In this document: piece after piece, positions 8,574-17,566 of the stretch
How positions within the stretch are numbered: the stretch's first letter is position 1
Layout of the letters: every line of letters begins with the position of its first letter
Origin: Lactobacillus crispatus
GTDB lineage: Bacteria > Bacillota > Bacilli > Lactobacillales > Lactobacillaceae
Assembly (NCBI RefSeq): GCF_018987235.1
Contig: NZ_CP072197.1
Span: forward strand, 124,001 to 188,000
Direction: 5' to 3'
DNA length: 64,000 nt
Position numbers and translations under genes: made by a program
The notes under the pieces: model-generated
Told to the model about the DNA's origin: nothing
What the model saw: only the letters and a program-made list of their open reading frames with translations
Database searches by the model: none

Positions 8574-9329
8574 TTAGAATTCATTATTTCTAAAGTTGCT
8601 CAAGAACTTTTGCGTCTTTTCATTCTTAGGATGGTCGAATAATTCTTCAGGTGAACCTTGTTCAGTAATGATACCGTCACTGATGAACAATACACGGTCT
8701 GAAATGCTCTTGGCAAAGCCCATTTCGTGGGTAACGATCACCATCGTCAAACCGGTTGTAGCAAGCTTTTGCATAACGTCTAATACTTCGCCAACCATTT
8801 CTGGGTCAAGGGCACTAGTTGGTTCGTCGAACAATAAAACTTCTGGATTCATTGAAATCGCACGGGCAATAGCTACACGCTGTTGTTGACCACCAGATAA
8901 TTGTTGTGGTTTAGCCTTGATAAATGGATCCATACCAACCTTTTCTAGGTTTTTCATGGCAATCTTGCGTGCTTCGTCTTTTGAACGCTTCAAGACTAAT
9001 TCTTGACCGACCATACAGTTTTCTAAGACGTTTTTGTTTTCAAATAAGTCAAATTGCTGGAAAACCATACCGACCTTTGATCTAAAGGTGTTACGGTTGT
9101 AGCCGGGATGCAAGATATTTTCACCGTGAAAATCGATCTCGCCGCCAGTTGGTTCTTCAAGCAGGTTGATACAACGCAAAGTAGTTGATTTACCACCACC
9201 AGAAGGACCAATGATCGTTACGATTTCGCCTTTATTGATGTCAAAGGAAATATCCTTTAATACTTGGTGATTTCCATAAGACTTTTGCATGTGCTTTAAG
9301 CTTAAAATTACTTCGTTTGATTCAGTCAT
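8574..9329 (-). CDS. Polar amino-acid ABC transporter ATPase
   Basis: This 251-residue protein has every ABC motif: Walker [10 protein letters not shown], the Q-loop VFQQFDLF, the signature [14 protein letters not shown], Walker [15 protein letters not shown] and the switch histidine in VTHEMGFA. The sequence belongs to the GlnQ/HisP/ArtP class. Its start overlaps the stop of the fused binding-protein/permease gene by one base, so the two form one transport operon. That operon is controlled by a lysine riboswitch upstream, which makes lysine (or another basic amino acid) the likely cargo despite the GlnQ-type name such genes usually receive. Confidence 0.92.
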   Translation of the reverse strand: MTESNEVILSLKHMQKSYGNHQVLKDISFDINKGEIVTIIGPSGGGKSTTLRCINLLEEPTGGEIDFHGENILHPGYNRNTFRSKVGMVFQQFDLFENKNVLENCMVGQELVLKRSKDEARKIAMKNLEKVGMDPFIKAKPQQLSGGQQQRVAIARAISMNPEVLLFDEPTSALDPEMVGEVLDVMQKLATTGLTMVIVTHEMGFAKSISDRVLFISDGIITEQGSPEELFDHPKNEKTQKFLSNFRNNEF

Positions 9330-10942
9330 TAATTATTTGCCTCCGCATCTTTTGGAGTACCAACTTGGACTTGGTTAGCCATCAAGTTGTAATTCTTATT
9401 ACCTTCAAGTCTCTTTTCGATAAAGTTGAAGATTCTAGTAATAGTAAAGGTTAAGATCAAGTAAATTGCAGAAATCATTAAGTAAGTTGGGAAGAACTTG
9501 AATGATTGACTAGCAATAGTTGTACCAACAAAGAACAATTCAGAAACTGAGATGATACTCAATACTGAAGTATCCTTGATGTTAACGATAAATTCGTTGG
9601 TGATTGATGGTAAACAGTTTCTAATAGCTTGAGGCAAGATGATATGCCACATTCTTTGGTTGTGGGTCATACCAAGTGCACTAGCTGCTTCGAATTGACC
9701 TTCTGGAGTTGAAATAATACCACCACGGATAACCTCAGCTAAGTAAGCACCAGTGTTAATTGACACAATAATCAAAGCAGCTACAGTTCTATTTAAATTC
9801 AAGTGCCAGAATTGGGCAATACCATAGTAGATTACGGCTGCTTGAACCATCATTGGTGTACCACGGAAGATTTCTACATAAACAGATAATAACCACTTAA
9901 CTACGTTCAAAGTCCAACGCTTGCCGCGAGTAGTTGGAGTAGGAATGGTACGAATAATTCCTACAAGCAAGCCGATAAAGAAACCAACAATGGTACCAAC
10001 TAAAGCTAAAAGCAAGGTCATGCCAATACCTGACATAATCATGCCACCATATTGCTTCCAAGTAGTAACTAGCCAGTTTTCTTTCTTAGTTTCGTTACCA
10101 GCCTTAGGTTGTTCCTTGATGGCTTGTGACATTAATTGATCACGCTTTTTATTAGAAATAGTTCTTAAAGTAGCGTTAACTTCATTTAAAAGCTTGGTAT
10201 TACCCTTTTTAACCCCGATACTAGTTACGGAATCGTCATGGTCAACTTTGAAGCCAGCCATTTTGTTTAAGTTAACTGCAATAATGTTAGGGTTAACGTT
10301 GTGGTAACTTTCAAATTCAATATCTTCAGCAACATAACCATCAATGGTGCCAGAAGCTAAACTTTGACGCATGGCTGAAAAGTCACGCATAGCTGGTTCT
10401 CTTTTAGCACCTTTTAATTGCTTGATTAAATCGTAGTGCAAAGTTCCTTGTTGTGCGGTTAACTTGGCACCTTTGAAATCAGTCAACTTCTTAGCATTAG
10501 AATATTTACTTGCCTTATTAGTAATTACGACGAAAGTACTTTTACGATAAGGTTCTGAGAAATTAATTGCCTTGCGTCTTTCGGCAGTAGGAGACATACC
10601 AGCAATAATTAAGTCAATTTTACCTGAAGTTAAAGCTGGTAAAAGGCCATCCCATTGAGTCTTTTCTACGATTACTTTTTTGTGTAGTCGTTTACCGATG
10701 ATCTTGGCAATTTGAACATCATAACCATTAGCATAGGAGTTAGAACCATCAATTGGAACAGCTCCATTAGCTTTGGTTGGCTGAGTCCAGTTGTATGGAG
10801 GATAGTTTGCCTCCATACCTATTTTTAACGTGCCAGAATCTTTCTTAGCAGCTTGAGTCTGATTGTTACTAAGAGAAAAACCGATAAATAAACTGAGTAG
10901 GACAGACATTATTACAGCCATCCATCTAAATCTTGACTTCAA
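9329..10942 (-). CDS. Fused substrate-binding protein and permease, probable lysine importer
   Basis: The 537 residues hold a signal peptide (1-31), a family-3 periplasmic-type binding domain (about 37-285, with [11 protein letters not shown] and the ligand-pocket stretch [20 protein letters not shown]), and a HisM-type permease domain (about 300-520) with the EAA loop [22 protein letters not shown]. This fusion is typical of lactobacillus GlnP-like importers. Its mRNA leader carries a lysine riboswitch and terminator, so transcription should fall when lysine is abundant. Lysine as substrate rests on that control; the protein alone would only say polar or basic amino acid. Confidence 0.88.
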   Translation of the reverse strand: MKSRFRWMAVIMSVLLSLFIGFSLSNNQTQAAKKDSGTLKIGMEANYPPYNWTQPTKANGAVPIDGSNSYANGYDVQIAKIIGKRLHKKVIVEKTQWDGLLPALTSGKIDLIIAGMSPTAERRKAINFSEPYRKSTFVVITNKASKYSNAKKLTDFKGAKLTAQQGTLHYDLIKQLKGAKREPAMRDFSAMRQSLASGTIDGYVAEDIEFESYHNVNPNIIAVNLNKMAGFKVDHDDSVTSIGVKKGNTKLLNEVNATLRTISNKKRDQLMSQAIKEQPKAGNETKKENWLVTTWKQYGGMIMSGIGMTLLLALVGTIVGFFIGLLVGIIRTIPTPTTRGKRWTLNVVKWLLSVYVEIFRGTPMMVQAAVIYYGIAQFWHLNLNRTVAALIIVSINTGAYLAEVIRGGIISTPEGQFEAASALGMTHNQRMWHIILPQAIRNCLPSITNEFIVNIKDTSVLSIISVSELFFVGTTIASQSFKFFPTYLMISAIYLILTFTITRIFNFIEKRLEGNKNYNLMANQVQVGTPKDAEANN

Positions 10943-10995
10943 TTATAAAACCTCCAAAAATAGTTTTAACATAAAGCCAACACAATAAAGAGTAA

Positions 10996-11030
10996 ACAAA
11001 AACCTCGCTCTTCCAAAGAATTGCGAGGGT
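10996..11030 (-). terminator. Riboswitch-controlled terminator
   Basis: On the minus strand CCTCGC and GCGAGG enclose a 14-base loop and are followed by TTTTTGTTT. It sits between the lysine aptamer and the importer gene, where an OFF-type expression platform belongs. Confidence 0.8.
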
Positions 11031-11051
11031 CATAATCATCAGTGTTTAAAC

Positions 11052-11222
11052 CAAATCTTATAGCGCTCCCTGGGGACTAACCAGGACAGTCTATAGAATA
11101 TTCTTCTATAGCCCAACAGATTAACACGCGAATATTAAATCTATTTCGGCGGCAACCCTAAGTTAACTATCATTGTTTTCGCGAACTCAAACTTAACTTG
11201 TGATTGTCGCAACCTCTATTGC
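11052..11222 (-). promoter_or_regulatory. Lysine riboswitch (L-box)
   Basis: Read on the minus strand, the leader shows the conserved L-box blocks in order: AGAGGTTGCGAC followed by CACAAGTTAAG, then GGGTTGCCGCCGAA, then CTGTTGGGCTATAG with its pairing partner CTATAGACTGTC, and finally GGAGCGCTAT closing the core. These match the lysine aptamer rather than SAM, T-box or glycine leaders. A promoter lies just upstream and a terminator just downstream. Lysine binding would favour the terminator and shut off the importer. A covariance-model search would settle the exact borders. Confidence 0.88.
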
Positions 11223-11249
11223 ATTGGAAAAATATTTAACTAATGAAGA

Positions 11250-11278
11250 ATACTAGAAGAAAAAGTTAAATTTGTCAA
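11250..11278 (-). promoter_or_regulatory. Sigma-A promoter of the lysine-riboswitch operon
   Basis: On the minus strand TTGACA and TAGTAT are separated by exactly 17 bases, ending about 30 bases before the aptamer. In the ancestral sequence the TGA of this -35 box was also the stop codon of the mpg gene (see the IS30 insertion). Confidence 0.8.
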
Positions 11279-11313
11279 GCCCAACCATTATTAGTTTCAT
11301 AATTTCTCTTTTT

Positions 11314-12477
11314 CCCGGATTTAAAATTGAAGTGCAACACCAAGTGTTAAACAAAAAGGCCATGAAGACCTAAACTTGAAGTGACGAAAAATCAAGAAAG
11401 GAAGATCTTCATGACCAATTCAAATTCTAGCATTTCTAAGCACTATCATCAATTAACCAGCGTACAACGTGGACAAATTCAAGCAATGCTGGATTCCGGC
11501 ATAACTTCCCGTACTGTTATCGCTCAAGAAGTCGGCTGCCATAAGTCGACAATCAGTCGCGAAATCAAACGCGGAAGCGTCCTGCAAAGAGACAGCAGCT
11601 ATTTATTGTATGAGCACTATTACGCTGATACTGCACAGCTTTATTATGAGAAGCGTCGCAAAAACTGCTATCAGCGCAATCCATTGAAGCATTATGCTGT
11701 CTTTTTGAGAATGCTCTCCAGACGCTTCAAAGCTAAATTTGATGCCACCAGCATCGATGAATTCGTTGGTGAATTCAAAAGGACTATGCCAGGCTACCCT
11801 TGTCCCAGCACACCAACTGTCTATCGCTATATTGATCAGGGCTTGCTGGACATAAGCAATATTGATCTGCCTATGAAGCTCAAAAGACGCAGGAACAAGC
11901 GTCATCACGGCCAGAGCGGTCATGCTTTGCACAAGAAGAATCTTGGCAATTCCATTGAACAGCGTCCTAAAGAGATTGAAGACAGAAAAACGCCGCTGCA
12001 CTGGGAAGGAGATCTGGTTAAAGGCGTCAGACGCAAGAATCAGCCTGCTTTAATGACTTTGACCGAAAGAACCACACGCTTTGAAGTAGTTATCAAGATT
12101 CCTGACTATCGGGCAAGCACATGCCAAAGGCTGCTTCAAAATGAGATTGACAGACATCCTGCCTGGTTTAAATCGATCACGTTTGACAATGGCTCTGAGT
12201 TTGCGGATATGACCAAGATCAAAGGCTGCCAGATCTACTTCGCCCACCCATATTCTCCATGGGAAAGAGGCACCAATGAGAACTGCAATGGACTTCTGCG
12301 TCAATTCTTCCCTAAAGGCAAAAGCATGAAAGATAAGTCAGCTGCTTATGTTCAACAGGCAACTGATGCCATTAACCGCAAACATCGTCGAATCCTTCAA
12401 TATCACACAGCAGAAGAACTCTTCAAGCAATATATTTCCTCATAGCCTAACTGTTGCACTTAATTTGACAATTCAGG
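11314..12477 (+). mobile_element. IS30-family insertion sequence, copy 1
   Basis: The element is 1164 bp with imperfect terminal inverted repeats of about 27 bp that share the block AGTGCAACA. It is flanked by a perfect 13-bp target duplication, aatttctcttttt, at 11301-11313 and 12478-12490. A copy with an identical transposase and the same orientation and length lies at 31637-32800. The right end contains an outward-pointing TTGACA. It inserted into the last codons of the mpg gene, leaving the lysine-riboswitch promoter intact. Confidence 0.95.
11411..12445 (+). CDS. IS30-family transposase, copy 1
   Basis: ATG 11411 follows GAAAGGAAG at good spacing and is preferred over an upstream in-frame start inside the terminal region. 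The 344-residue protein has the N-terminal helix-turn-helix used by IS30 transposases (TSRTVIAQEVGCHKSTISREI) and a DDE domain: the first D in HWEGDLVKG, the second in TFDNGSEF, the E in GTNENCNGLLRQFFPKG. No frameshift or internal stop is visible, so the copy looks active. The translated sequence is identical to that of copy 2. Confidence 0.95.
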   Translation: MTNSNSSISKHYHQLTSVQRGQIQAMLDSGITSRTVIAQEVGCHKSTISREIKRGSVLQRDSSYLLYEHYYADTAQLYYEKRRKNCYQRNPLKHYAVFLRMLSRRFKAKFDATSIDEFVGEFKRTMPGYPCPSTPTVYRYIDQGLLDISNIDLPMKLKRRRNKRHHGQSGHALHKKNLGNSIEQRPKEIEDRKTPLHWEGDLVKGVRRKNQPALMTLTERTTRFEVVIKIPDYRASTCQRLLQNEIDRHPAWFKSITFDNGSEFADMTKIKGCQIYFAHPYSPWERGTNENCNGLLRQFFPKGKSMKDKSAAYVQQATDAINRKHRRILQYHTAEELFKQYISS

Positions 12478-13084
12478 AATTTCTCTTTTTCATATCAGAA
12501 ACATAAGGATTTCCTGCTACATAAAAACGTAATTTTTTGTTAGCCCAAACGGGATCAGATTGATTGATACCAACACGCGCTGCAGCAATTATTTCCTGGG
12601 GAATTTTTTTATGACGATCATCAAGATCAATGGCGAAAGGGGAGTCTGATAAAAAGTGCAAATTCCAATTTTTATCATGAATACCAAAAGCTTGCATCAT
12701 TTTTGCGGGACCATTAGTCAAAAGAACGCCATCTTTACCATGACGGTTCTTGATCATGGTCTCAATTCCTAAAGTGGGATCGATTGCACGGATTAAAACC
12801 CCCTGTGGTTCATTCTGAACCCTAGTGGCAACATCAAAGAAGAAATATTGACGTTGCGCGTAGATATAGATCGTTCCGCCTTTGCCGTAAAGTCCTTCAT
12901 TCGCTGGGCTACGACGACCGCCATAAGAATGTGCAGCGCGATCCTTTTTACCCATATATGCTTCTGCTTCCACGATATAGCCGCCTAATTTTTCTTGACC
13001 ATTATCAAAAGTAAGCATTCGCCCAATTAGGTCTTTTGCAATATAATCGGTAGTGTTAGTAGAAAAATAAGTTGAATAATTCAT
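12473..13084 (-). CDS. mpg: 3-methyladenine DNA glycosylase (AAG/MPG type), C-terminus altered by IS30
   Basis: Family features are the intercalating and catalytic region EAEAYMGKKDRAAHSYGGRRSPANEGLYGKGGTIYIY, then PQGVLIRAIDP and LTNGPAKMMQAFGI. It removes alkylated bases in base-excision repair. The gene runs straight into IS30 copy 1: the residues KKRN are encoded by the target duplication, and the final S and the stop come from the IS end. Joining the two flanks in silico gives an ancestral ending of KKRNYETNNGWA, so eight residues were replaced by one. The body of the enzyme is intact (203 residues), and activity is probably kept. Confidence 0.9.
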   Translation of the reverse strand: MNYSTYFSTNTTDYIAKDLIGRMLTFDNGQEKLGGYIVEAEAYMGKKDRAAHSYGGRRSPANEGLYGKGGTIYIYAQRQYFFFDVATRVQNEPQGVLIRAIDPTLGIETMIKNRHGKDGVLLTNGPAKMMQAFGIHDKNWNLHFLSDSPFAIDLDDRHKKIPQEIIAAARVGINQSDPVWANKKLRFYVAGNPYVSDMKKRNS

Positions 13085-13116
13085 TTTTGACCTTTCTAGA
13101 AAAGAGATAAAAAATA

Positions 13117-13482
13117 ATGACAGAAATTAAATTAGTTCGAATTTATGACCATGAGCAACCTGCTGGTTATCGGATTTTAGTTGACCGTTTATGGCCACGG
13201 GGAATGAGCAAAGTTAAGGCCGATTTAGCTGAATGGGATAAACAAATTGGCCCTAGTAAGGAATTGCGTCAGTGGTTTAATCATGAAGATGAAAAATTCC
13301 CTGAGTTTAAGCAAAAGTATATTGAAGAACTTAATCATAATGATTATACAGCGGAATTTTTGCAAGATGTAAAGAAGCATTTGACTAAAGAAGATGTTCT
13401 TTTCTTATTTGGTGCCAAAAATAAAGAGCACAACCAAGCAGTTGTACTCAAAGAATATGTATTAAATACGCTAAACAGTTAA
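13117..13482 (+). CDS. DUF488 family protein
   Basis: This 121-residue protein begins IKLVRIYDHEQPAGYRILVDRLWPRGMSK, the hallmark of DUF488 proteins, and ends with LFLFGAKNKEHNQAVVLKEYV. The family is widespread in bacteria and its function is not established. It diverges from mpg, and its end overlaps the stop of the convergent terC-like gene by four bases. Confidence 0.85.
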   Translation: MTEIKLVRIYDHEQPAGYRILVDRLWPRGMSKVKADLAEWDKQIGPSKELRQWFNHEDEKFPEFKQKYIEELNHNDYTAEFLQDVKKHLTKEDVLFLFGAKNKEHNQAVVLKEYVLNTLNS

Positions 13483-14267
13483 ATATGTTTGTGACCGTGT
13501 TTTTTAACTTTCCAAAAGTGGAAGAGAATTGTCAAAATTAAGATCGCAAAGACAATAATTGCAAAAACGGTGTTTGGCAACTCAAATCTCAATGGTGGCA
13601 GAGCTAGCAGCAATTTTAAAGCGATGATTCCTATCAATAAGTAAGCCATTGGCTGCAATTCTGGAATAATATCCATTAATTTAATGATAATTTCGGCAAC
13701 TCCTCTCATACAGAGAATACCGATCATGCCACCGATTAAAACAACAACGGGGTTATCAGACACGGCTAAAGCAGCTAAAACAGAATCAATTGAAAAGACG
13801 ATATCCATTGATTCAATTGAAATAACCGTACGCCAGAAAAGAGATAGTACATGTCTCTTTTTCTTTTTGCCTTTGTGGTGAGCTGCTTCGCGCTCTTCTT
13901 TTTCTTTCTCATGTTCGGCAGCTTGTTTAGGGTGGCGTTGATCATAGAAGAATTTAAAGGCTAGGTAAAAAAGATAAATACTACCAGCTAATTTAATCTC
14001 CCAAAAGTTGATCAGATAAGTCCCGATTCCGATAACAATAAAGCGGAATAAATAAGCACCCCACAAGCCATAAACCAAGGACTTGCGTTGTTCAGCTTTA
14101 TTAGGTAGCACCTGTGTCTGTGCGGCCAAAACGACAGCATTGTCGACTGATAACAAGCATTCCATCAAGATTAAAGTCAGAATGATCATCCAGTCTTTGC
14201 CACTGGTTAGGACATGTAACCAGTTATTGCCGTCAAAAAAGGGTGCATATAGTTTAAGAATTGACAT
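13479..14267 (-). CDS. TerC/Alx family integral membrane protein
   Basis: About seven hydrophobic helices span the 262 residues. Conserved acidic pairs lie in the first and fourth segments (MECLLSVDNAVVLA and SIESMDIVFSIDSVLAA), the metal-site motifs of TerC proteins. A charged, lysine-rich cytoplasmic loop (about 118-140, EHEKEKEEREAAHHKGKKKK) separates the two halves. Bacillus homologues export manganese, so a metal-export role is plausible. No manganese riboswitch is possible here, because the start overlaps the end of the Ogt-like gene by 14 bases and both are read from one transcript. Confidence 0.87.
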   Translation of the reverse strand: MSILKLYAPFFDGNNWLHVLTSGKDWMIILTLILMECLLSVDNAVVLAAQTQVLPNKAEQRKSLVYGLWGAYLFRFIVIGIGTYLINFWEIKLAGSIYLFYLAFKFFYDQRHPKQAAEHEKEKEEREAAHHKGKKKKRHVLSLFWRTVISIESMDIVFSIDSVLAALAVSDNPVVVLIGGMIGILCMRGVAEIIIKLMDIIPELQPMAYLLIGIIALKLLLALPPLRFELPNTVFAIIVFAILILTILFHFWKVKKHGHKHI

Positions 14268-14763
14268 GTAACTGCTTCTTTTCTAATTTAATTAATCTGA
14301 TTTTTTCTTTTTGTCCCAGACGATAAGTCCCAACTTTATTGTTGGATAAAATAACTCTTTGGTCAGGAATAAAAATCAAAACAGGGTTTAATGCTACGGC
14401 GTGTGCAACTGAGCGAGAAGATGTGGCTTCGGCTAGTGAATTGGCGACGTCACCATAAGTTAACGTCACACCATAAGGAATATGCTGGACAACGGCTAAT
14501 ACCTTTCGTTGAAATTCAGTGCCGAATTCCGAAATATCAATAGGAACATCAAAATTCTTTCTGATACCAGCAAAATATTCCTTTAATTGTTTGATATAAG
14601 GTGCCATCTTTTTAGGGTCCCGCACCAACATGCGGTGAGGGTAGAAGCTAAAAATAGGTGAAACAGTTTTAAGTCCGACGTAAGTTAGGCCGGCTTCTGA
14701 AGCTGTTAAAAAGTAGGTCCATGGCTCAATTGTAACGTAATCATAGTAAAAAAACTCTGTCAT
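14254..14763 (-). CDS. Ogt/MGMT-fold protein lacking the alkyl-acceptor cysteine
   Basis: The start is ATG 14763, preceded by AAAGGTG, rather than the GTG three codons upstream. The C-terminal half follows O6-alkylguanine-DNA methyltransferases: GTEFQRKVLAVVQHIPYGVTLTYGDVANSL (helix-turn-helix with the arginine-finger region) and then NPVLIFIPDQRVILSNNKVGTYRLG. The active-site motif should read IPCHRV; here Cys is Asp134 and His is Gln135 (PDQRV). Alkyltransferase-like proteins have Trp at this position (PWHRV), so this variant differs from them too. It cannot repair by the standard suicide mechanism. A DNA lesion-binding role or loss of function are the two options. Confidence 0.8.
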   Translation of the reverse strand: MTEFFYYDYVTIEPWTYFLTASEAGLTYVGLKTVSPIFSFYPHRMLVRDPKKMAPYIKQLKEYFAGIRKNFDVPIDISEFGTEFQRKVLAVVQHIPYGVTLTYGDVANSLAEATSSRSVAHAVALNPVLIFIPDQRVILSNNKVGTYRLGQKEKIRLIKLEKKQLHVNS

Positions 14764-14815
14764 GTGTAACACCTTTATTAAAAATAATTAGTCTAAGAAT
14801 AACAAACTAGGAAAG

Positions 14816-15514
14816 TTAATTCAAATTCTGGAATGCTGTTAATGCATCCCCAATTATTTGCGTGACACCAGGGGTAGGAATTTCTGTCTTGTTGATAGAG
14901 TAAATTTTGGCGTCTTCTTTGCGATAAGCCAAGAGCTGGGCAAAAGGATAAACTACAAAACTCGTTCCACAAATGATGATCAAGTCTGATTTTTGCATTA
15001 TTTCAACGGACTGGTTTAATACTTTCGGATCAATGCTTTCGCCGTATAACACAATACCGGGGCGAATAATTCCGCCACAATCTTTGTGTAAATAGCTTTT
15101 AGCATATTCTTCATAAGAAACACGTTGATGACATTTAGTACAATAAATATTATATAAATTGCCATGAAATTCTGTTACATGTTGATTGCCAGCCTTAGTA
15201 TCCAAAGTATCGATATTTTGGGTAATTAAATTACCTTTTTCATTACAAAAATGGGCGATTTTTTCATGGATTAAGTTTGGTTTAGCAGTAGGAAAGTACA
15301 TGTTGTTCATGACAAATTCATGGAAAAATTCAGGTCGATTGAATAGCGTACTATCGCTCAGAATAGTTTCAGGACTTTCTTGCACGCCATCATAGATTCC
15401 GTTTTTAGAGCGGTAGTCAGGGATACCTGAGTGGGTAGAAACACCAGCTCCAGTTAAGAATACAATATGTTGGGCATTATTAATATCTGTTTGTAATTCT
15501 GCTAAATCCATCAT
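14816..15514 (-). CDS. Sir2-family NAD-dependent protein deacylase
   Basis: Sirtuin motifs occur in order: GAGVSTHSGIPDYRSKNGIYDG (NAD pocket), TQNIDTLDTKAGNQHVTEFHGN with the catalytic His, the zinc module starting CTKCHQ, and GTSFVVYPFAQLL. One expected zinc cysteine is a histidine (HKDCGG in place of CxxC), which could still hold zinc. At 232 residues it is a compact class of sirtuin that removes acyl groups from lysines. ATG codons at 15514 and 15511 are both possible starts. Confidence 0.88.
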   Translation of the reverse strand: MMDLAELQTDINNAQHIVFLTGAGVSTHSGIPDYRSKNGIYDGVQESPETILSDSTLFNRPEFFHEFVMNNMYFPTAKPNLIHEKIAHFCNEKGNLITQNIDTLDTKAGNQHVTEFHGNLYNIYCTKCHQRVSYEEYAKSYLHKDCGGIIRPGIVLYGESIDPKVLNQSVEIMQKSDLIIICGTSFVVYPFAQLLAYRKEDAKIYSINKTEIPTPGVTQIIGDALTAFQNLN

Positions 15515-15603
15515 ATAATGTCACCCTCCGTGAAAGTCACTACTTTAATTATAAATCATTGTTTTGTTATAATGAGTAAAATAACTAAATTGAGGGGATT
15601 TTT

Positions 15604-16089
15604 ATGAAATATATGACGTATTTTTATGTAGCAATTGATATTTTATTAGTAGTTTATGCTTGTTATAGTTGGTATTGGCAAGCTAAAGTTGATTTTCGTG
15701 GTCGCTATCGTATCTCCTCAGTTGTTTGGGCGCTAATTTTTATCTGGCTGGGCTTTACATGGAATTACATTGAAAAAGGTGATCCAGGCCTGAGCGTCTT
15801 CTTGGCTCTTTTTATCTTAATTAGTATTGTCGATGGTTTTTCAGGATTTAGTAAAAAGCGGATGGTCGTTTCAGGCTACTTCAAGCGTACAGTTAAGTAT
15901 GATGATTTAGCCAGCGTTACTTTAATCCAGATCCCCAACCAAGAGAAGCCATTAGTGATGGCGATTTTTCGAACTAGCGATGGTAAGGCTTATATGATGC
16001 GCTTTAATAATGAAGTTAATAGCGTAATTAAGCAATTACAAGAATATGCTGGTCGAGAAATTCCTGTCGAAGTTCAATCAATGATGTAA
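15604..16089 (+). CDS. Small membrane protein with PH-like C-terminal domain, unknown function
   Basis: GAGGGG lies before ATG 15604. The first 85 residues hold about three hydrophobic helices. The remaining 75 residues are hydrophilic with alternating beta character (VVSGYFKRTVKYDDLASVTLIQIP), reminiscent of bacterial PH-like domains attached to membrane anchors. It stands alone between two divergent or convergent neighbours, and its stop abuts the stop of the cardiolipin synthase gene. I do not recognise a named family. Confidence 0.65.
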   Translation: MKYMTYFYVAIDILLVVYACYSWYWQAKVDFRGRYRISSVVWALIFIWLGFTWNYIEKGDPGLSVFLALFILISIVDGFSGFSKKRMVVSGYFKRTVKYDDLASVTLIQIPNQEKPLVMAIFRTSDGKAYMMRFNNEVNSVIKQLQEYAGREIPVEVQSMM

Positions 16090-17559
16090 TTACAAAATTG
16101 GAGAAAGCATTCGCGAGAATGCCTGCAAAGTCCGCAATGCGCGACTTTGCTTTTTTATTTCTTCCTTAGTTAGTAAATGCGAGTGTTTCATATCTTCTTC
16201 AAAAGCTGCCACCATTTTCTGGTTGAACTTTTTATCATAAAAAACGGCATTATCTTCAAAGTTTAAGTTGTAAGAACGGAAATCTTGATTCATTGAACCA
16301 ACTGAAGAAAAATGGTCGTCGACAATCGTCGTTTTGGCATGTAAAAAGCCATCTTCGTAGATATAAATTTTGACACCCAAGCGAGTTAATTCGTTGGCAT
16401 ACCACTGTGTGGCGCGATAAATAAAGGGGTGGTCTGGCTTACATGGGATCATAATTCGTACGTCAACACCCGATGAGGCAATTGTTTGCCACGTAGCAAA
16501 AACGGCATCATCAGGGATTAAGTATGGTGTTTGAATCCATAACCGTTTGCGTGCCAAAAGCATTAGCCGCATCATACCGTTACGCATATATGGTGCATAA
16601 CGATCAGGCCCATCTGAAATGATTTGCGTTGCAACGTCGCCTTCGTGGATGTTTTTTTCATCAAGATCAGGAAATAGAGTGGAATTGAAACGGATGAGCT
16701 GTTGATTATTAGTGATAGAGGCGTTCCAGTCCATGACGAAACGCTCTTGCAAAAGCAGAGAGGCAGAACCAACAATTCTTACCTGACTATCACGCCAATG
16801 ACCAAACTTCTTTTTTTTGCCTAAATATTGATCACCAATATTAAAACCGCCAGTCCAAGAAATTCGCCCGTCGATGACAACAATCTTGCGGTGCAAGTGG
16901 TAGTTAATGCGGTAACGGGTGATCATGTTGCGTGAAGTGACAAAAGGCAAAACTTCCCCGCCAGCTGCCCGCAATTGATCGAACCATGCTTTAGTAGCTC
17001 CCATTGAACCCCAGGCATCATAAATTACGCGTACTTTAACTCCTTGTTTTGCTTTTTTAATCAATAGTTGCAAAACACGATTGCCGATATTGTCGCTATA
17101 AAAAGTGTAGAACTCAACATTGATTGTTTCCTTAGCTCGTACCATGTCCTTGAGCATGTCATGAAAGAAGGTTTCACCTTCGGTATAGAGCTTGACCTGA
17201 TTATTTTTAGTTAGGGGAGCTTCTTGTTGGTGGTTAAAAAAGTTAATTGCTATATTACCAGCCTTTGAAGTGTCAGAAGGACTAGTATTTTTAGGTGCTT
17301 TAGCAATCGATTTTTGAACATTTCTCAAGCCAATGTGTTTTTGCTTATTGATGGCAAAAATATTTTCCTGGGAAATACCCCGACCAAAGAAGGCATAAAG
17401 AGTGATCCCGACTACTGGTAATACTAACAGGATGATTAACCAAGCCCAAGTGGTTGAAACGGATCTTCTACGGTGGAAGACAACGTAGAAGGCTAAGATT
17501 GTGTTGGTAATGATAATGATTCTAACAAAGTCATGCCACCAGATCATAAACTCCTCCAA
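16090..17559 (-). CDS. cls: Cardiolipin synthase
   Basis: Two N-terminal membrane helices (about 8-30 and 38-56) are followed by two phospholipase-D modules, with HKD motifs HLHRKIVVIDGRISWTGGFN and HAKTTIVDDHFSSVGSMN. This is the standard 489-residue architecture of bacterial cardiolipin synthases, which condense phosphatidylglycerol molecules at the membrane. The DUF915 hydrolase gene ends only 7 bases upstream of it on the same strand side, so they may share a transcript. Confidence 0.93.
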   Translation of the reverse strand: MEEFMIWWHDFVRIIIITNTILAFYVVFHRRRSVSTTWAWLIILLVLPVVGITLYAFFGRGISQENIFAINKQKHIGLRNVQKSIAKAPKNTSPSDTSKAGNIAINFFNHQQEAPLTKNNQVKLYTEGETFFHDMLKDMVRAKETINVEFYTFYSDNIGNRVLQLLIKKAKQGVKVRVIYDAWGSMGATKAWFDQLRAAGGEVLPFVTSRNMITRYRINYHLHRKIVVIDGRISWTGGFNIGDQYLGKKKKFGHWRDSQVRIVGSASLLLQERFVMDWNASITNNQQLIRFNSTLFPDLDEKNIHEGDVATQIISDGPDRYAPYMRNGMMRLMLLARKRLWIQTPYLIPDDAVFATWQTIASSGVDVRIMIPCKPDHPFIYRATQWYANELTRLGVKIYIYEDGFLHAKTTIVDDHFSSVGSMNQDFRSYNLNFEDNAVFYDKKFNQKMVAAFEEDMKHSHLLTKEEIKKQSRALRTLQAFSRMLSPIL

Positions 17560-17566
17560 AATTAAA

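Noticed and set aside
11603..12304. Minus-strand reading frames inside IS30 (also in copy 2 at 31926-32627)
   Set aside because: They are shadows of the transposase gene, have no start signals and occur in both copies only because the element is duplicated.
12473..13084. mpg treated as a pseudogene because of IS30
   Set aside because: Only the last eight residues changed; all catalytic regions are intact and the frame is closed properly.
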